The notes beneath the pieces are model-generated. The model ran no database searches. It was not told the origin of the DNA and worked only from the letters and a program-made list of their open reading frames with translations. Source: Halorubrum aquaticum (lineage in GTDB: Archaea; Halobacteriota; Halobacteria; Halobacteriales; Haloferacaceae). From it: a stretch of DNA of 64,000 nucleotides. The translations under genes and the position numbers were made by a program. The DNA lies in contig NZ_FOPZ01000006.1 of assembly GCF_900113615.1 (NCBI RefSeq), positions 1 to 64,000 on the forward strand, written 5' to 3'. Numbering within the stretch: position 1 is the stretch's first letter; each line of letters begins with the position of its first letter. Of the stretch, positions 54,211 through 62,400 are shown piece by piece.

Positions 54211-54471
54211 TCAGATCTCATATTCTTCGTCTTGTTTACGAGTGTTCAACTCCTCTACTGCTGTTGCACGCCACGCATTACCGCGCCGCCCCACTCGTTT
54301 TACCTCTACATCGAGATCTGTGCCAATTTTGACTCTCTCGAGTTTAGTCTCCACGTCGGCGTCTACGCACTCAACAATGTATATCGTCCCATTAGGAGGC
54401 TTTCCTTGTAGCATCATCGTGCCATGCTTGTTTAGATCTGTTATAGCGGTGTATCTGCTTGATTGTATCAT
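54211..54471 (-). CDS. Small basic hypothetical protein
   Basis: In this 86-residue protein the centre reads IYIVECVDADVETKLERVKI and the C-terminal part GTDLDVEVKRVGRRGNAWRA, a conserved-looking beta-strand pattern seen in small haloarchaeal proteins of unknown role. It lies between HalOD1-type genes, so it may belong to the same signalling group. Confidence 0.65.
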   Translation of the reverse strand: MIQSSRYTAITDLNKHGTMMLQGKPPNGTIYIVECVDADVETKLERVKIGTDLDVEVKRVGRRGNAWRATAVEELNTRKQDEEYEI

Positions 54472-54601
54472 ATTATGAAGTTATTAATCGAAGATAATGT
54501 GTATATCCCATGGTAAGCAAAGTATATTTTATACTGTGGGTCTTCTACTTCCTACAATCAGTGGTTTTGGAAGGACTCCAGTAATCAGAGCTTACTGCCG
54601 A

Positions 54602-54751
54602 TCAATCCGTCCAACACGGCTCGTCGATTGGATCAATCCTGATGTCTTTGATACCCTCCAATGGTCCTCGAATCGCCCGCTCTATCTCAGCACCCAGATC
54701 TGGGACCATCGGGTCGTTATTACTGCAAAAGAAATCAGGATCTACAATTAA
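54602..54751 (-). pseudogene. Small gene fragment without a start
   Basis: The minus-strand frame LIVDPDFFCSNNDPMVPDLG, then AEIERAIRGPLEGIKDIRID and PIDEPCWTD followed by TGA, looks like a haloarchaeal protein tail. Upstream of it is a TGA stop with no ATG, GTG or TTG in frame before the middle. Either the gene is broken or only the last 35 codons from the internal ATG are expressed. The rest of 54472-54892 shows no gene. Confidence 0.35.
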
Positions 54752-54892
54752 TCACGTCATCGGTAAGCGAGTAGGGTGGGGTCGTTCACTAAGGTATCTC
54801 CGACTGGCTGAAAATTGCTTCCTGTAGTGATATCCTCGAGCCAGGGTGAGTAGCTCTTGGCACTTCCCGACCCACTTACCAATGAAACTGGG

Positions 54893-55132
54893 CTACTCTT
54901 CCACAAGAATATCCACGCCCTCCGCTGACACACTCAGTCGAATCCCCTCGACAGTAAATTTAACAGTCACATTGCCGTCTGGTGAGGCTATCAACTTATC
55001 GAGTGCTTCAACATCGACGTACTCATGCAGTTGATAAGCGTCGTACTCTAGTCCGCAGGCCTCCAGTGTTTCGACGATCTCGACCACGAGATCATCTGGT
55101 CCGTTGGAACTGTTCGATGGCGAGGTATACAT
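54893..55132 (-). CDS. HalOD1-type output-domain protein
   Basis: In this 79-residue protein, DLVVEIVETLEACGLEYDAY and EYVDVEALDKLIASPDGNVT, followed by VKFTVEGIRLSVSAEGV, fit the HalOD1 layout. It is the third of the type in this region. No other domain. Confidence 0.8.
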   Translation of the reverse strand: MYTSPSNSSNGPDDLVVEIVETLEACGLEYDAYQLHEYVDVEALDKLIASPDGNVTVKFTVEGIRLSVSAEGVDILVEE

Positions 55133-55253
55133 TTGAACACTTGAAGCACTAGTTAGAAGGCGTTTAAACAGTTCGGAGTCAATTACAGAAGCTTAGAGAT
55201 TTGTTACTTGACTTAGCGCGTTTGGGATAGCGTCGGCGCAACCAGAAGCGATT

Positions 55254-55514
55254 ATGCGCTTTGATGCTGAATGGATGTCTCGCGCCGATGACCGGATTCT
55301 TGAGCATCTCTCTGAGGATGGGCCTGACACTCCGAAGGAAATGGCAGACAGCGATCGGGTTCGATTCTCTCGGCAACACATCAATGCTCGCTGTAAGACT
55401 TTGATCACCTACGGTCTTCTCGTCCACCTTGGCAACGGAGTCTACGATATAACCCGACTGGGAGAACAGTATCTCGCTGGAGACCTCGATGTTCGTGACC
55501 TCAAGCCTGAATAG
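55254..55514 (+). CDS. PhiH1-repressor-like winged-helix protein
   Basis: This 86-residue protein resembles the repressor of halovirus PhiH1 and its many chromosomal relatives: MSRADDRILEHLSEDGPDTP, then KEMADSDRVRFSRQHINARC as recognition helix and YGLLVHLGNGVYDITRLGEQ as wing. It would bind a small operator as a dimer. It is a single gene, next to no visible prophage genes. Confidence 0.85.
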   Translation: MRFDAEWMSRADDRILEHLSEDGPDTPKEMADSDRVRFSRQHINARCKTLITYGLLVHLGNGVYDITRLGEQYLAGDLDVRDLKPE

Positions 55515-56087
55515 TGTTAGCTGCTAGGGACGAGAAAGCTGAGGATAGTATGCTCGTCAGTATCTGGAAGCGCTGGAAACGGTGTGTCGTTACTAGATTC
55601 TCCCATAATTAGTTGAGTTTCACACTAGAGGTTCGCCAATCTTCGACTACTGCTTCGTAGAGTGGATAGCCACCAAGTCCTCCCGTTTGATTATTGAGTA
55701 GCATATCTCGATCGGTTACAGTTTTTAGGGGAATGAGGGGAAGCGTGTAACACTGCTCGGAGCTGGACCGTCCTCAGCGAAGCCTGCTTTGCCCCCCCCT
55801 GTAGCGATATAACTATCCATCCACCTTATATTTCAGGTAGACAAAATGAAAGCAGAGCAATCCGCACTAAGCGTGTTGGGTTCATTGTGGGCACTATCTG
55901 AGCCACACAGACACAGTAGCATTCGGGTGCCGATACCGACAATATCGCCCGTGATCACTCCGACCGCGCCGGCTGTGCTTGTTCTCCCGATGAACAACAC
56001 AGTAGACTGGCTATCAACGGCTCGATGTCTGAAAGCCGATTTGCGTTCAGGACAGATCGGGACGTCTCTCTGTTGACTACAGCCCCT
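55515..56087. other. Intergenic stretch without a convincing gene
   Basis: Frames around 55846-56076 are open on both strands. Neither has a recognisable domain or a good start, and the minus-strand reading (STVLFIGRTSTAGAVGVITG) could be a hydrophobic remnant. The right end borders an IS5-family element. Confidence 0.4.
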
Positions 56088-57056
56088 GGGCCTTGTTTAG
56101 ACGCCAGCGTTCAGCGGTGTGCCCCCTCGATCGCGCGTTCAATGTTTCGCACCGCTGATTTCATGACAAGTTCGCGGAATTGACCGAATCACATTCTCGA
56201 CCACAGCGTCTCACTGTATCGCTGCCGTAAGCCGAAAAACACCGATTCAGCGTTCGAACGCTGATTATACGCCCGGTCGTGGATAAGCAAGTTTCTCGCC
56301 CATCCTCGGAAACCGGGGCCGCGTTGCGGAATCAGCGGTGTGATACTTTCAGCACGCACCCTCGTCCGAAGTGCTTCCCAGTCGTATCCTTTATCAGCCG
56401 CTACAGCCGTCAGATCGTCGAGATTCCGCACCAAAACCTGTAAACCGACCTGTGTATCGTGCGGTTGTTTCATCGAACAGTGTATGTCTAGAATTGCACT
56501 CGTTTCACAATCGATGAGCAGCGTGGTTTTGACCGCCTCGAACGTGTAATCCGTCCGCTTCGCGTAATGCTGGCTCGCTTGAACGCGATCCACGCGGGTT
56601 GCGTCGATTGCCTGAACATCTCCGAGTTCGTATAATTCAACCGATCCGTCAAGGATCGCTCGCCACCGCTTCATCGGAATCACTTGCTTCCGCGCACAAA
56701 CTGTTGAGAAGTGAGGAAGCGTCTCAACCGTCAAACCAATCGATTCAACGACTCTCGGCATTTCTCGCAGAACATCCATCAGCTTCCGGTAATCGTGGTC
56801 AAGATACTCTTTGAAGCCTTGTACAGCAAGAATCACCCAGTCGGCATACCCTTCTTTTCCGGGTCGGTATGCCGGAGCTGGCTCGCCAGCGACGGCTTTT
56901 TTGGAGAGCGATACAACCATCTCTGCGAAGCGGGAGATCTTGGTTTGCACACACAATCTGTCCCGCTTCACTTCTTAGTAAATTTGGTACTTTGTCGGAG
57001 CTACTAGCAAGACGACACTAGTTACACTGAGCGACTTTCTCGTCTAAACAAGGCCC
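56088..57056 (-). mobile_element. IS5-family element (969 bases) with an inactivated transposase
   Basis: The terminal inverted repeat GGGCCTTGTTTAGACG at 56088-56103 is matched exactly by its complement at 57041-57056. One transposase gene with a nonsense codon lies inside. No target duplication is obvious. The sequence differs from the intact IS5-family element at 26572. Confidence 0.85.
56111..56971 (-). pseudogene. IS5-family transposase with a TGA in place of Trp
   Basis: The 287-codon frame is intact except at 56189-56191. DDE motifs are visible: VQAIDATRVDRVQASQHYAK (about 118), AVAADKGYDWEALR (about 190) and NQRSNAESVFFGLRQRYSET (about 238). After LWSRM comes TGA, and then in the same frame FGQFRELVMKSAVRNIERAI. 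The family has RMW-FGQFRELV there, so TGG has become TGA. A protein of 260 residues would lack the final helix, so this copy is probably inactive. Confidence 0.9.
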
Positions 57057-57157
57057 GCGCTCTGTATCTCGCAAGCAGATCCTTTCGGCTCTTAAACATT
57101 TCAACAGAGAATCAGAGACAAAGAATCAAATAGTCAATCAGAGTATAATTTATTGTC

Positions 57158-57565
57158 ATGCTTCCAGACGATCTCCCAGTTGATCGCCAGAAATTGCTGA
57201 CGTGGGAAACAGAATGCTGGCAGTGTGGCGAGCAAACGCCTGTGGTCTGGCCACGAGGAGACCATCTTGATACGCCCCTCGGAGATATATTAGCGAATTA
57301 CGAAACCCCTGTTGAACGGGTCTACAGCAATACCCTCGGCAAGAAAGTCTGGGGGAACGTCTGTCAGCACTGTGATTCTTACCAAGGAAATCATTTCATC
57401 CAGCAAGAGGCACTGGAGATTGACCCGCCACTGGTAGACTGTCCACATTGTGGGGATGAACACGAATGGAGCCCGGACCAAGGGATGGGTGGGGCATTCG
57501 GACAGGGATGGGTCTCATGTCCAGAATATGGTGAAATACCGGTTGGTGACCCACGAGGAGAGTGA
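57158..57565 (+). CDS. Zinc-ribbon hypothetical protein
   Basis: This 135-residue protein has Cys pairs CWQC (about 20-23) and CQHC (about 69-72), then CPHC (about 95-98) and a last single CPEY (about 118) where a partner Cys would be expected. The first four Cys can bind one zinc; the second ribbon looks incomplete. No enzyme motif. It stands between an IS element and a PadR-type regulator. Confidence 0.7.
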   Translation: MLPDDLPVDRQKLLTWETECWQCGEQTPVVWPRGDHLDTPLGDILANYETPVERVYSNTLGKKVWGNVCQHCDSYQGNHFIQQEALEIDPPLVDCPHCGDEHEWSPDQGMGGAFGQGWVSCPEYGEIPVGDPRGE

Positions 57566-57632
57566 TGAATCCCTTCGCTCTATACAGGGCTAGATCAGTA
57601 GTATTTCAAAACTCGAATGAGTAAATTGCGAC

Positions 57633-57914
57633 ATGTACGATCTCACTGGCTTTCAGCGCGATCTGCTGTACGTAGTTGCCGGACTTGATGACCCCCACGG
57701 ACTCGCGATCAAAGACGAGCTCGAAGACTACTACGAAAAAGAGATCCACCACGGTCGGCTCTATCCCAACCTCGACACGCTCGTTGAGAAGGGACTCATC
57801 GAAAAAAGTCAGCGGGATCGACGGACCAACGAGTACAGCACTACTCGCCGGGGCACTAGAGAAATCGAAGCTCGGACTGAATGGGAAGCCGGGTATATTG
57901 ACCACGACGGGTGA
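57633..57914 (+). CDS. PadR-family transcriptional regulator
   Basis: In this 93-residue winged-helix protein, GFQRDLLYVVAGLDDPHGLA, then IKDELEDYYEKEIHHGRLYP and NLDTLVEKGLIEKSQRDRRT with a wing at EYSTTRRGTREI follow the PadR fold, including the conserved G-x-L-Y-x-x-L. It lacks the C-terminal dimer helices of longer PadR proteins, as usual in haloarchaea. Confidence 0.88.
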   Translation: MYDLTGFQRDLLYVVAGLDDPHGLAIKDELEDYYEKEIHHGRLYPNLDTLVEKGLIEKSQRDRRTNEYSTTRRGTREIEARTEWEAGYIDHDG

Positions 57915-58025
57915 TCGAACCGCTGTGTTCGAGGACTGTTTGACTCTAGTATTTCGTGCTCTTCTCGAGTGAGATCCACTTAGCATCACTAGACATCGTA
58001 GAAAGAGTTTTAGATTAATATTATG

Positions 58026-58046
58026 CTTAAGATTAAGATTAACTCG
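58026..58046 (+). repeat. TTAAGATTAAGATTAA repeat, left copy
   Basis: CTTAAGATTAAGATTAACTC recurs with one change at 59799-59820 in the same orientation. The two copies flank the block 58281-59723. Confidence 0.7.
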
Positions 58047-58227
58047 CATCGTTCCAATTGCCGAGCTATACTTGGAATCTGTTCGAGAAGGGCATCAGCC
58101 GGGCAGTAGCTCAGACAGGCAACGGACAGTTTTCTAGGTCTCGTCGATGACGACTCCGACGACGAGTAGTACCGCATTAGCCACGCTCGATGTTGCCGTC
58201 ATGGATGCTATCTGTTTCTTTGCCTTT

Positions 58228-58245
58228 GTTAGGTTTTACCCTAAC
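58228..58245 (+). promoter_or_regulatory. Inverted repeat before the TumE-like gene
   Basis: GTTAGG and CCTAAC arms around TTTTAC lie 35 bases before the start at 58281. The A/T core could be the promoter, and the palindrome the operator for the partner regulator. Confidence 0.6.
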
Positions 58246-58280
58246 ACATATCGGAACAGGGTGCGTCGACACGTGTGTGG

Positions 58281-58576
58281 ATGAGCGATGATGTCACCGT
58301 ACTCGAAGACGAGATTGAAGCCTACGCCGACGTCACCGTTGCGCGGGTACGCGTGCTTTCGGTCCCGACCTCAGACCGGTTCGAAGACGGGATCAAGTAC
58401 GCCTACCACTACAGCGAAGCCGGCGCAGACGATCCGATCACCGATTCGACAACCACCACGGCGTCCACGAACTCCACCTCGGCGGTGAGATCTTCGAGAT
58501 CGACTACCCCGGCCTTGAGAAGATCCTCCGCGCCTGGCGGGCGGCGCTCCCAGAAGAGAAGCGCGACGACTGGTAG
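58281..58576 (+). pseudogene. TumE-type toxin gene with a frameshift
   Basis: The frame from ATG 58281 reads VTVLEDEIEAYADVTVARVR and KYAYHYSEAGADDP (about residues 38-51). At this point the reading must shift by one base to continue RFDNHHGVHELHLGGEIFEI and then PGLEKILRAWRAALPEEKRD to TAG at 58574-58576. The NHHG and HELH motifs are those of TumE-family toxins. In the given sequence the product is broken; a sequencing error in the C-rich stretch near 58440 cannot be excluded. Confidence 0.75.
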
Positions 58577-58644
58577 CCCGTTCAAATATGGTGACTGACG
58601 TACAGACCCGCGACCAATTCCGATCCACAACCCCACACCCACCC

Positions 58645-59040
58645 ATGACCCAGACACTCCACGTTCAGATCAAGTCCGCCGACCGCAGCGACCTCGAAGA
58701 TCGCCTCAAAGCGATTGACGCCGGCGAAGACGTCGACCCCAGCGAGCCGACGCTGTCGATCGAGAACCTCGAAACGTTCGGCCGCGTCTTCCGCTCAACC
58801 AACCTTGAGCTCTTGGAGGCGATCGTCGAACACGAACCGGAGAGCATCCGCGAGCTCGCTCGCCTCGTTGATCGGAACCCACCAGAGGTCCTCGAGAACG
58901 TGAACGAACTGGCTGACTACGGCCTCGTCGAACTCGAGGAGAATGGCCGGGCAAAGCGGCCTGTCGTGTGGTACGACGAGATCGACGCGGACCTCCCGCT
59001 CACGACTAAGTCCGGACAGGGCCCGAAGGCGAACGCCTGA
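58645..59040 (+). CDS. HVO_A0114-family DNA-binding protein, TumE partner
   Basis: The 131-residue product from the ATG at 58645 (MTQTLHVQIKSADRSDLEDR) has a winged helix at about 55-105: LELLEAIVEHEPESIRELAR, then LVDRNPPEVLENVNELADYG. This protein type usually sits beside a TumE-like toxin and serves as its antitoxin or repressor. It starts about 70 bases after the toxin stop. Its frame is intact while the toxin is broken. Confidence 0.85.
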   Translation: MTQTLHVQIKSADRSDLEDRLKAIDAGEDVDPSEPTLSIENLETFGRVFRSTNLELLEAIVEHEPESIRELARLVDRNPPEVLENVNELADYGLVELEENGRAKRPVVWYDEIDADLPLTTKSGQGPKANA

Positions 59041-59057
59041 CCCAACGAGGACACACG

Positions 59058-59477
59058 ATGGGCGACGACGTCGATCCCGAGGATCCGCGCCCCGATGGTC
59101 ACTACCATGTCGACCGCAACGCAAAGTGGTACTACGTCGACGACGACCTCGCAGGGACGGTTGCCCTCGGGCCAGCGACCGACGGTGAGCCAGGTGACGA
59201 CTGGGTGCTTACGCTTTCAGCTGCGACGCCAGATGGCGATCCCGAGCCGGCTAAGCGTGTCGCCGTTCGCCTCACGCCATGGGCGCTCCACGAGCTCTAC
59301 ATCGAGGCACGGAATCTCTCACCAGACGCTCGCCAGGCAGGCCACACCGCCGAGTGTGGGCTCTGTGGTGAGCAGGTTGCGCTCGACCGGGCGTGGCCGG
59401 ACAACCGCAAACGACCGTGTCACCCGGACTGCTACACCGACGCGTTCGGTGCGCCGCCTTGGTACGATGGACAGTAG
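59058..59477 (+). CDS. Zinc-finger hypothetical protein
   Basis: In this 139-residue protein the C-terminal part has CGLCGEQ (about 101-107) and CHPDC (about 122-126), a likely zinc site of C-x2-C...C-x3-C or C-x2-C...H-x2-C type. The N-terminus includes HYHVDRNAKWYYVDDDLAGT and looks beta-rich. It begins 18 bases after the regulator gene, probably in the same transcript. Confidence 0.65.
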   Translation: MGDDVDPEDPRPDGHYHVDRNAKWYYVDDDLAGTVALGPATDGEPGDDWVLTLSAATPDGDPEPAKRVAVRLTPWALHELYIEARNLSPDARQAGHTAECGLCGEQVALDRAWPDNRKRPCHPDCYTDAFGAPPWYDGQ

Positions 59478-59501
59478 CTTGGTGTCGCTAGAGCGTCACA
59501 G

Positions 59502-59723
59502 ATGAGCGGGAACAAGCTTCTCATCGCTGCTAGTGCGACTGTGATCTGGGTCATCTCGGGGGTACTCTTGTTTGAGGTGGCGAGTTTGGCGTCGGCCTTC
59601 GAACTCGCAGTTTCTGGCCCGATCTTGGACCTCACATCGTTGCTTGATGCGTGGCTACTAGCTGGAGTTATCCTCGGTGTCGTTGACGTCGCCCTCCTCT
59701 GGGACATGGCCACTGGGTGGTGA
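59502..59723 (+). CDS. Small two-helix membrane protein
   Basis: This 73-residue protein has two hydrophobic segments, about 5-25 (KLLIAASATVIWVISGVLLF) and 47-67 (DAWLLAGVILGVVDVALLWD). It follows the zinc-finger gene by 25 bases. Family unknown. Confidence 0.6.
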   Translation: MSGNKLLIAASATVIWVISGVLLFEVASLASAFELAVSGPILDLTSLLDAWLLAGVILGVVDVALLWDMATGW

Positions 59724-59798
59724 CCACGAAACACCGACACCGCCCTAGTACCCGGCTAGCAGCCGTTTGTCCGGAAAAAGCTGTCAGACCAACCTTAA

Positions 59799-59820
59799 GG
59801 TTAAGATTAAGATTAATTCG
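59799..59820 (+). repeat. TTAAGATTAAGATTAA repeat, right copy
   Basis: GGTTAAGATTAAGATTAATT matches the copy at 58026-58046, in front of the winged-helix/PIN pair. It may be a shared regulatory site or a recombination junction. Confidence 0.7.
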
Positions 59821-59965
59821 TTTAAGTGAAATACTCTCTTAAGACGTGAATACGAATGCCAGTATCTACAAATCAGTTATCTAAGAACAATTTCTAGGAG
59901 CCTCCATACAGTCCGAAACAACTGCCACAAGATATTAGTTCTCGGTTCACGTATCATGAATTACG

Positions 59966-60592
59966 ATGGTGGTAACAAACGCCCCGGCTGCGGACGAGAA
60001 CGGCTCGAAAGAGGGCACCGCACGCTCCTTTATCGCAGCCTCAGAGATACTGGTGAATCCCGACATCGCCAGAGTCTATACTGACATCCTGCTGAATCAG
60101 CCTACTACGAACAGCAGTATCGAGCGTAGACTCGACCTTGCCGGAAGTACAACCTCAATGCGGGTTGGAAAGCTCAAAAACTTAGACATTGTCGAGGATG
60201 TCAGTAGCGGGAAAGAGAGCCAGCTCCAGACTGATTCACTATTTCTCCCCGTTGGGGAGGGAGAGACGCGGATACTGTTTGACCCGCTTACGATCGCCGC
60301 TTACGGTGCAAGCGGCGAGGTCAGTGAGATCGAACTCTTCCTTGATCGGCACGGCAAGGCGAAGCTGCTGATGGCGGTTGAGCAGACACGGGCATATCTC
60401 AGTGGCGAGGTGACACGTCGTGGAGCAGCAGACCGCCTCAATGTTGATGAGATCGAGGCTATCAGCATCACGCAGGCGCTGGAGCCGATCATCGCCCTGT
60501 TTGTCAAAGCAGGGCTCATCGATGATTCCTTCGAACACGACGTACATGATCGGAAGATTCGAGATACTCCGTACGTGTTTGAGCAGGAATGA
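59966..60592 (+). CDS. Winged-helix protein, antitoxin-like
   Basis: In this 208-residue protein a winged helix is at about 25-95: NPDIARVYTDILLNQPTTNS, then SIERRLDLAGSTTSMRVGKL. The C-terminal half is helical and ends in VFEQE. It overlaps the PIN-like gene by four bases (ATGA), the usual arrangement of antitoxin before toxin. The A/T-rich repeat 150 bases upstream may be its operator. Confidence 0.72.
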   Translation: MVVTNAPAADENGSKEGTARSFIAASEILVNPDIARVYTDILLNQPTTNSSIERRLDLAGSTTSMRVGKLKNLDIVEDVSSGKESQLQTDSLFLPVGEGETRILFDPLTIAAYGASGEVSEIELFLDRHGKAKLLMAVEQTRAYLSGEVTRRGAADRLNVDEIEAISITQALEPIIALFVKAGLIDDSFEHDVHDRKIRDTPYVFEQE

Positions 60593-61149
60593 GCGATCGG
60601 CCGAAATTAGTTGACTCTTCACCTCTCTACCCACTCCCGGATGCGCTCCTCGTTGACTCGAGCGTCTTGGGTGGAATCGGGCGATCTACTCCAGAACGGC
60701 GACAGCTAATCAACTACATTCAGTCGACTGATAGGCAGTTGTACGTCTCCACTGGAGTAGTCGAGGAGTTGGACAAGGAATGGGCTGGTCCCTACGGTGT
60801 CAATGATTGGCTTGATCCAATACGTAACGAGGACTGGATTGTTGCCCTTCCAGAGCCGGATTACGGTGCGCGAATCCGTGACGGCCCTACCGTGAGCGAG
60901 ATGGTTGACGAAGCACACAGAGAATTAGCCAAGCTCGAACAGGAGCGAGAAGATGAACTCCCGAAAACGGACGCCAAATTCGCCGGTAATCTTGTTCAAA
61001 TCCGGGTGTCTGAGGGTCACGATTCCGTGGGGCTGATCATCGACGACAGGAACGCAGAGCGCGCACTATCCCAGGTAGTCAGTGAGACGGAGTACGAGCA
61101 GTTCTTCCGGATACTGAGGGGGCCAGAGGTGTTAGAAGAGATACAATAA
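60589..61149 (+). CDS. PIN-domain-like protein, toxin candidate
   Basis: In this 186-residue protein the first acidic position is PDALLVDSSVLGGIGR (Asp about 23), where PIN ribonucleases have D-x-(S/N). A mid-chain TGVVEELDKEW gives a Glu (about 59), and LPKTDAKFAGNL (about 128) and VGLIIDDRNAERAL (about 148-161) supply later acids. This arrangement fits a divergent PIN nuclease that cuts RNA. Its coupling to a winged-helix gene supports a toxin-antitoxin role. Confidence 0.68.
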   Translation: MSDRPKLVDSSPLYPLPDALLVDSSVLGGIGRSTPERRQLINYIQSTDRQLYVSTGVVEELDKEWAGPYGVNDWLDPIRNEDWIVALPEPDYGARIRDGPTVSEMVDEAHRELAKLEQEREDELPKTDAKFAGNLVQIRVSEGHDSVGLIIDDRNAERALSQVVSETEYEQFFRILRGPEVLEEIQ

Positions 61150-61494
61150 CGTTCCCCTCTTCATTGGGGCCACCCTCCTCGCGCGGCGTGTGAGATGAGT
61201 ATCCGGTAAGTCAACGACCTCACCATACCGCTCGCGCCCACAACCTCGGAGGATGGATTTGATGTGTGCCTTCTATTCGCCATTCATATGTACAAAATAA
61301 TATGCGTATTTTAGTCACATACTGCCTGTTAATTTCTATTTTCATTGTTGCCCCTAGCTACACTCCAGGTACTCGAGAACGCCTCACCCCAGTACGCCCC
61401 TTCGTTGCTCTACAGTAACACGTCCTCAGTACTGCCCAGTTTCGTTCGAGAGATACACCAGACGACACAAATCCATACGAAGCCAAGAACGACT
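61150..61494. other. Intergenic stretch before the membrane-protein gene
   Basis: No gene is seen. An A/T-rich segment near 61288-61335 (ATATGTACAAAATAATATGCG) may hold the promoter of the gene at 61495. Confidence 0.45.
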
Positions 61495-62295
61495 ATGATC
61501 GAGTCGCTCCTCCGGATTGACGTCGTACTCTTCGTTCTCATCGGCGTGCTGGGCGGCGCACACTGTATCGGGATGTGTGGGCCGTTAGTGACGATGTACT
61601 CGAAGCAGATGACGCCGCAACCTGACGGCGGGGCGGTGACGGCCAACGACGGGCGTTCCGGTCATCTCACGACCTACGAGGTTCGCCAACACTTCCTGTT
61701 CAACGTCGGCCGGGCGACGACGTACGCGATTCACGGGGCCGTCTTCGGCGCGCTCGGAAGCGTCGTGTTCGTCACCGCTGACCAGTTGACACCGATCGCT
61801 GACCTCCTGCGAGGTGTTGTCGGTCTTGCGGTCGGAGGGTTCATTGTAGCGACCGGCGTTCGATATGTCATTGGAGGAAGCGGAGGTGATATTCGAATAC
61901 CCGGCGTCCAGCGCGTTACGTCGTGGCTCGCGGCGAGAGTTCACCGACACGTGAACAGCCCGAGTATTGTCGGTCTCGGCGCCGTCCACGCGTTTCTTCC
62001 CTGCCCGATGCTGTATCCCGCCTATCTGTTCGCCTTCGCGAGCGGCTCCCCCACCACTGGAGGAATCGCTCTCGGTGCCCTCGGTATTGGAACGATTCCG
62101 GCTGTCTTTCTCTATGGAACCATTATCCAGTCGATCGATGTCGCCCACCGCCGTCGCGTCCATCGGTTGCTTGGCGTGGTGTTCGTTGTGCTGGGATACG
62201 TGTTGTTCGCACACGGATTGATGGCACTCGGTGTTCACCTTCCACACCCGATGTTCCCGCATTATCAGCCTCTTGGGGGCGCAATGAGGCACTGA
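61495..62295 (+). CDS. TauE/SafE-like (DsbD_2-type) membrane protein
   Basis: This 266-residue protein has about six membrane segments. The N-terminal GGAHCIGMCGPLVTMYS (about 15-31) has the conserved C-x3-C of the SafE/DsbD_2 family, and the second half has AVHAFLPCPMLYPAYLFAFA with a single Cys. Relatives act in copper delivery or thiol transfer for respiratory oxidase assembly. The ATG at 61495 (MIESLLRIDVVLF) starts directly at the first membrane segment. The convergent neighbour encodes a SCO1-like copper protein, which supports a role in metal supply. Confidence 0.85.
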   Translation: MIESLLRIDVVLFVLIGVLGGAHCIGMCGPLVTMYSKQMTPQPDGGAVTANDGRSGHLTTYEVRQHFLFNVGRATTYAIHGAVFGALGSVVFVTADQLTPIADLLRGVVGLAVGGFIVATGVRYVIGGSGGDIRIPGVQRVTSWLAARVHRHVNSPSIVGLGAVHAFLPCPMLYPAYLFAFASGSPTTGGIALGALGIGTIPAVFLYGTIIQSIDVAHRRRVHRLLGVVFVVLGYVLFAHGLMALGVHLPHPMFPHYQPLGGAMRH

Positions 62296-62400
62296 CAGAG
62301 CACTAGACACTTTTCGCTGGCTCGATATCGGCGACGGGCTCCAGTCAACAACTACGATGCGGAAAACGACAGTAGCTGGCCTCCCGGAACCCACAACCCG

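Larger units (their letters stand above)
57915..58280. other. Intergenic stretch with repeat and operator-like sites
   Basis: No gene seen. It holds the TTAAGATTAAGATTAA repeat at 58026-58046 and the inverted repeat at 58228-58245 that precede the TumE/HVO_A0114-like pair. Confidence 0.5.

Noticed and set aside
55846-56076. Open frames on both strands in the gap before the IS5 element
   Set aside because: No start context, domain or halophile-type composition on either strand; could be a remnant but cannot be supported.
61585-62394. 269-codon minus-strand frame opposite the SafE-like gene
   Set aside because: Hydrophilic, Asn/Ser/Arg-rich product without domains; the plus-strand frame has clear membrane segments and Cys motifs.
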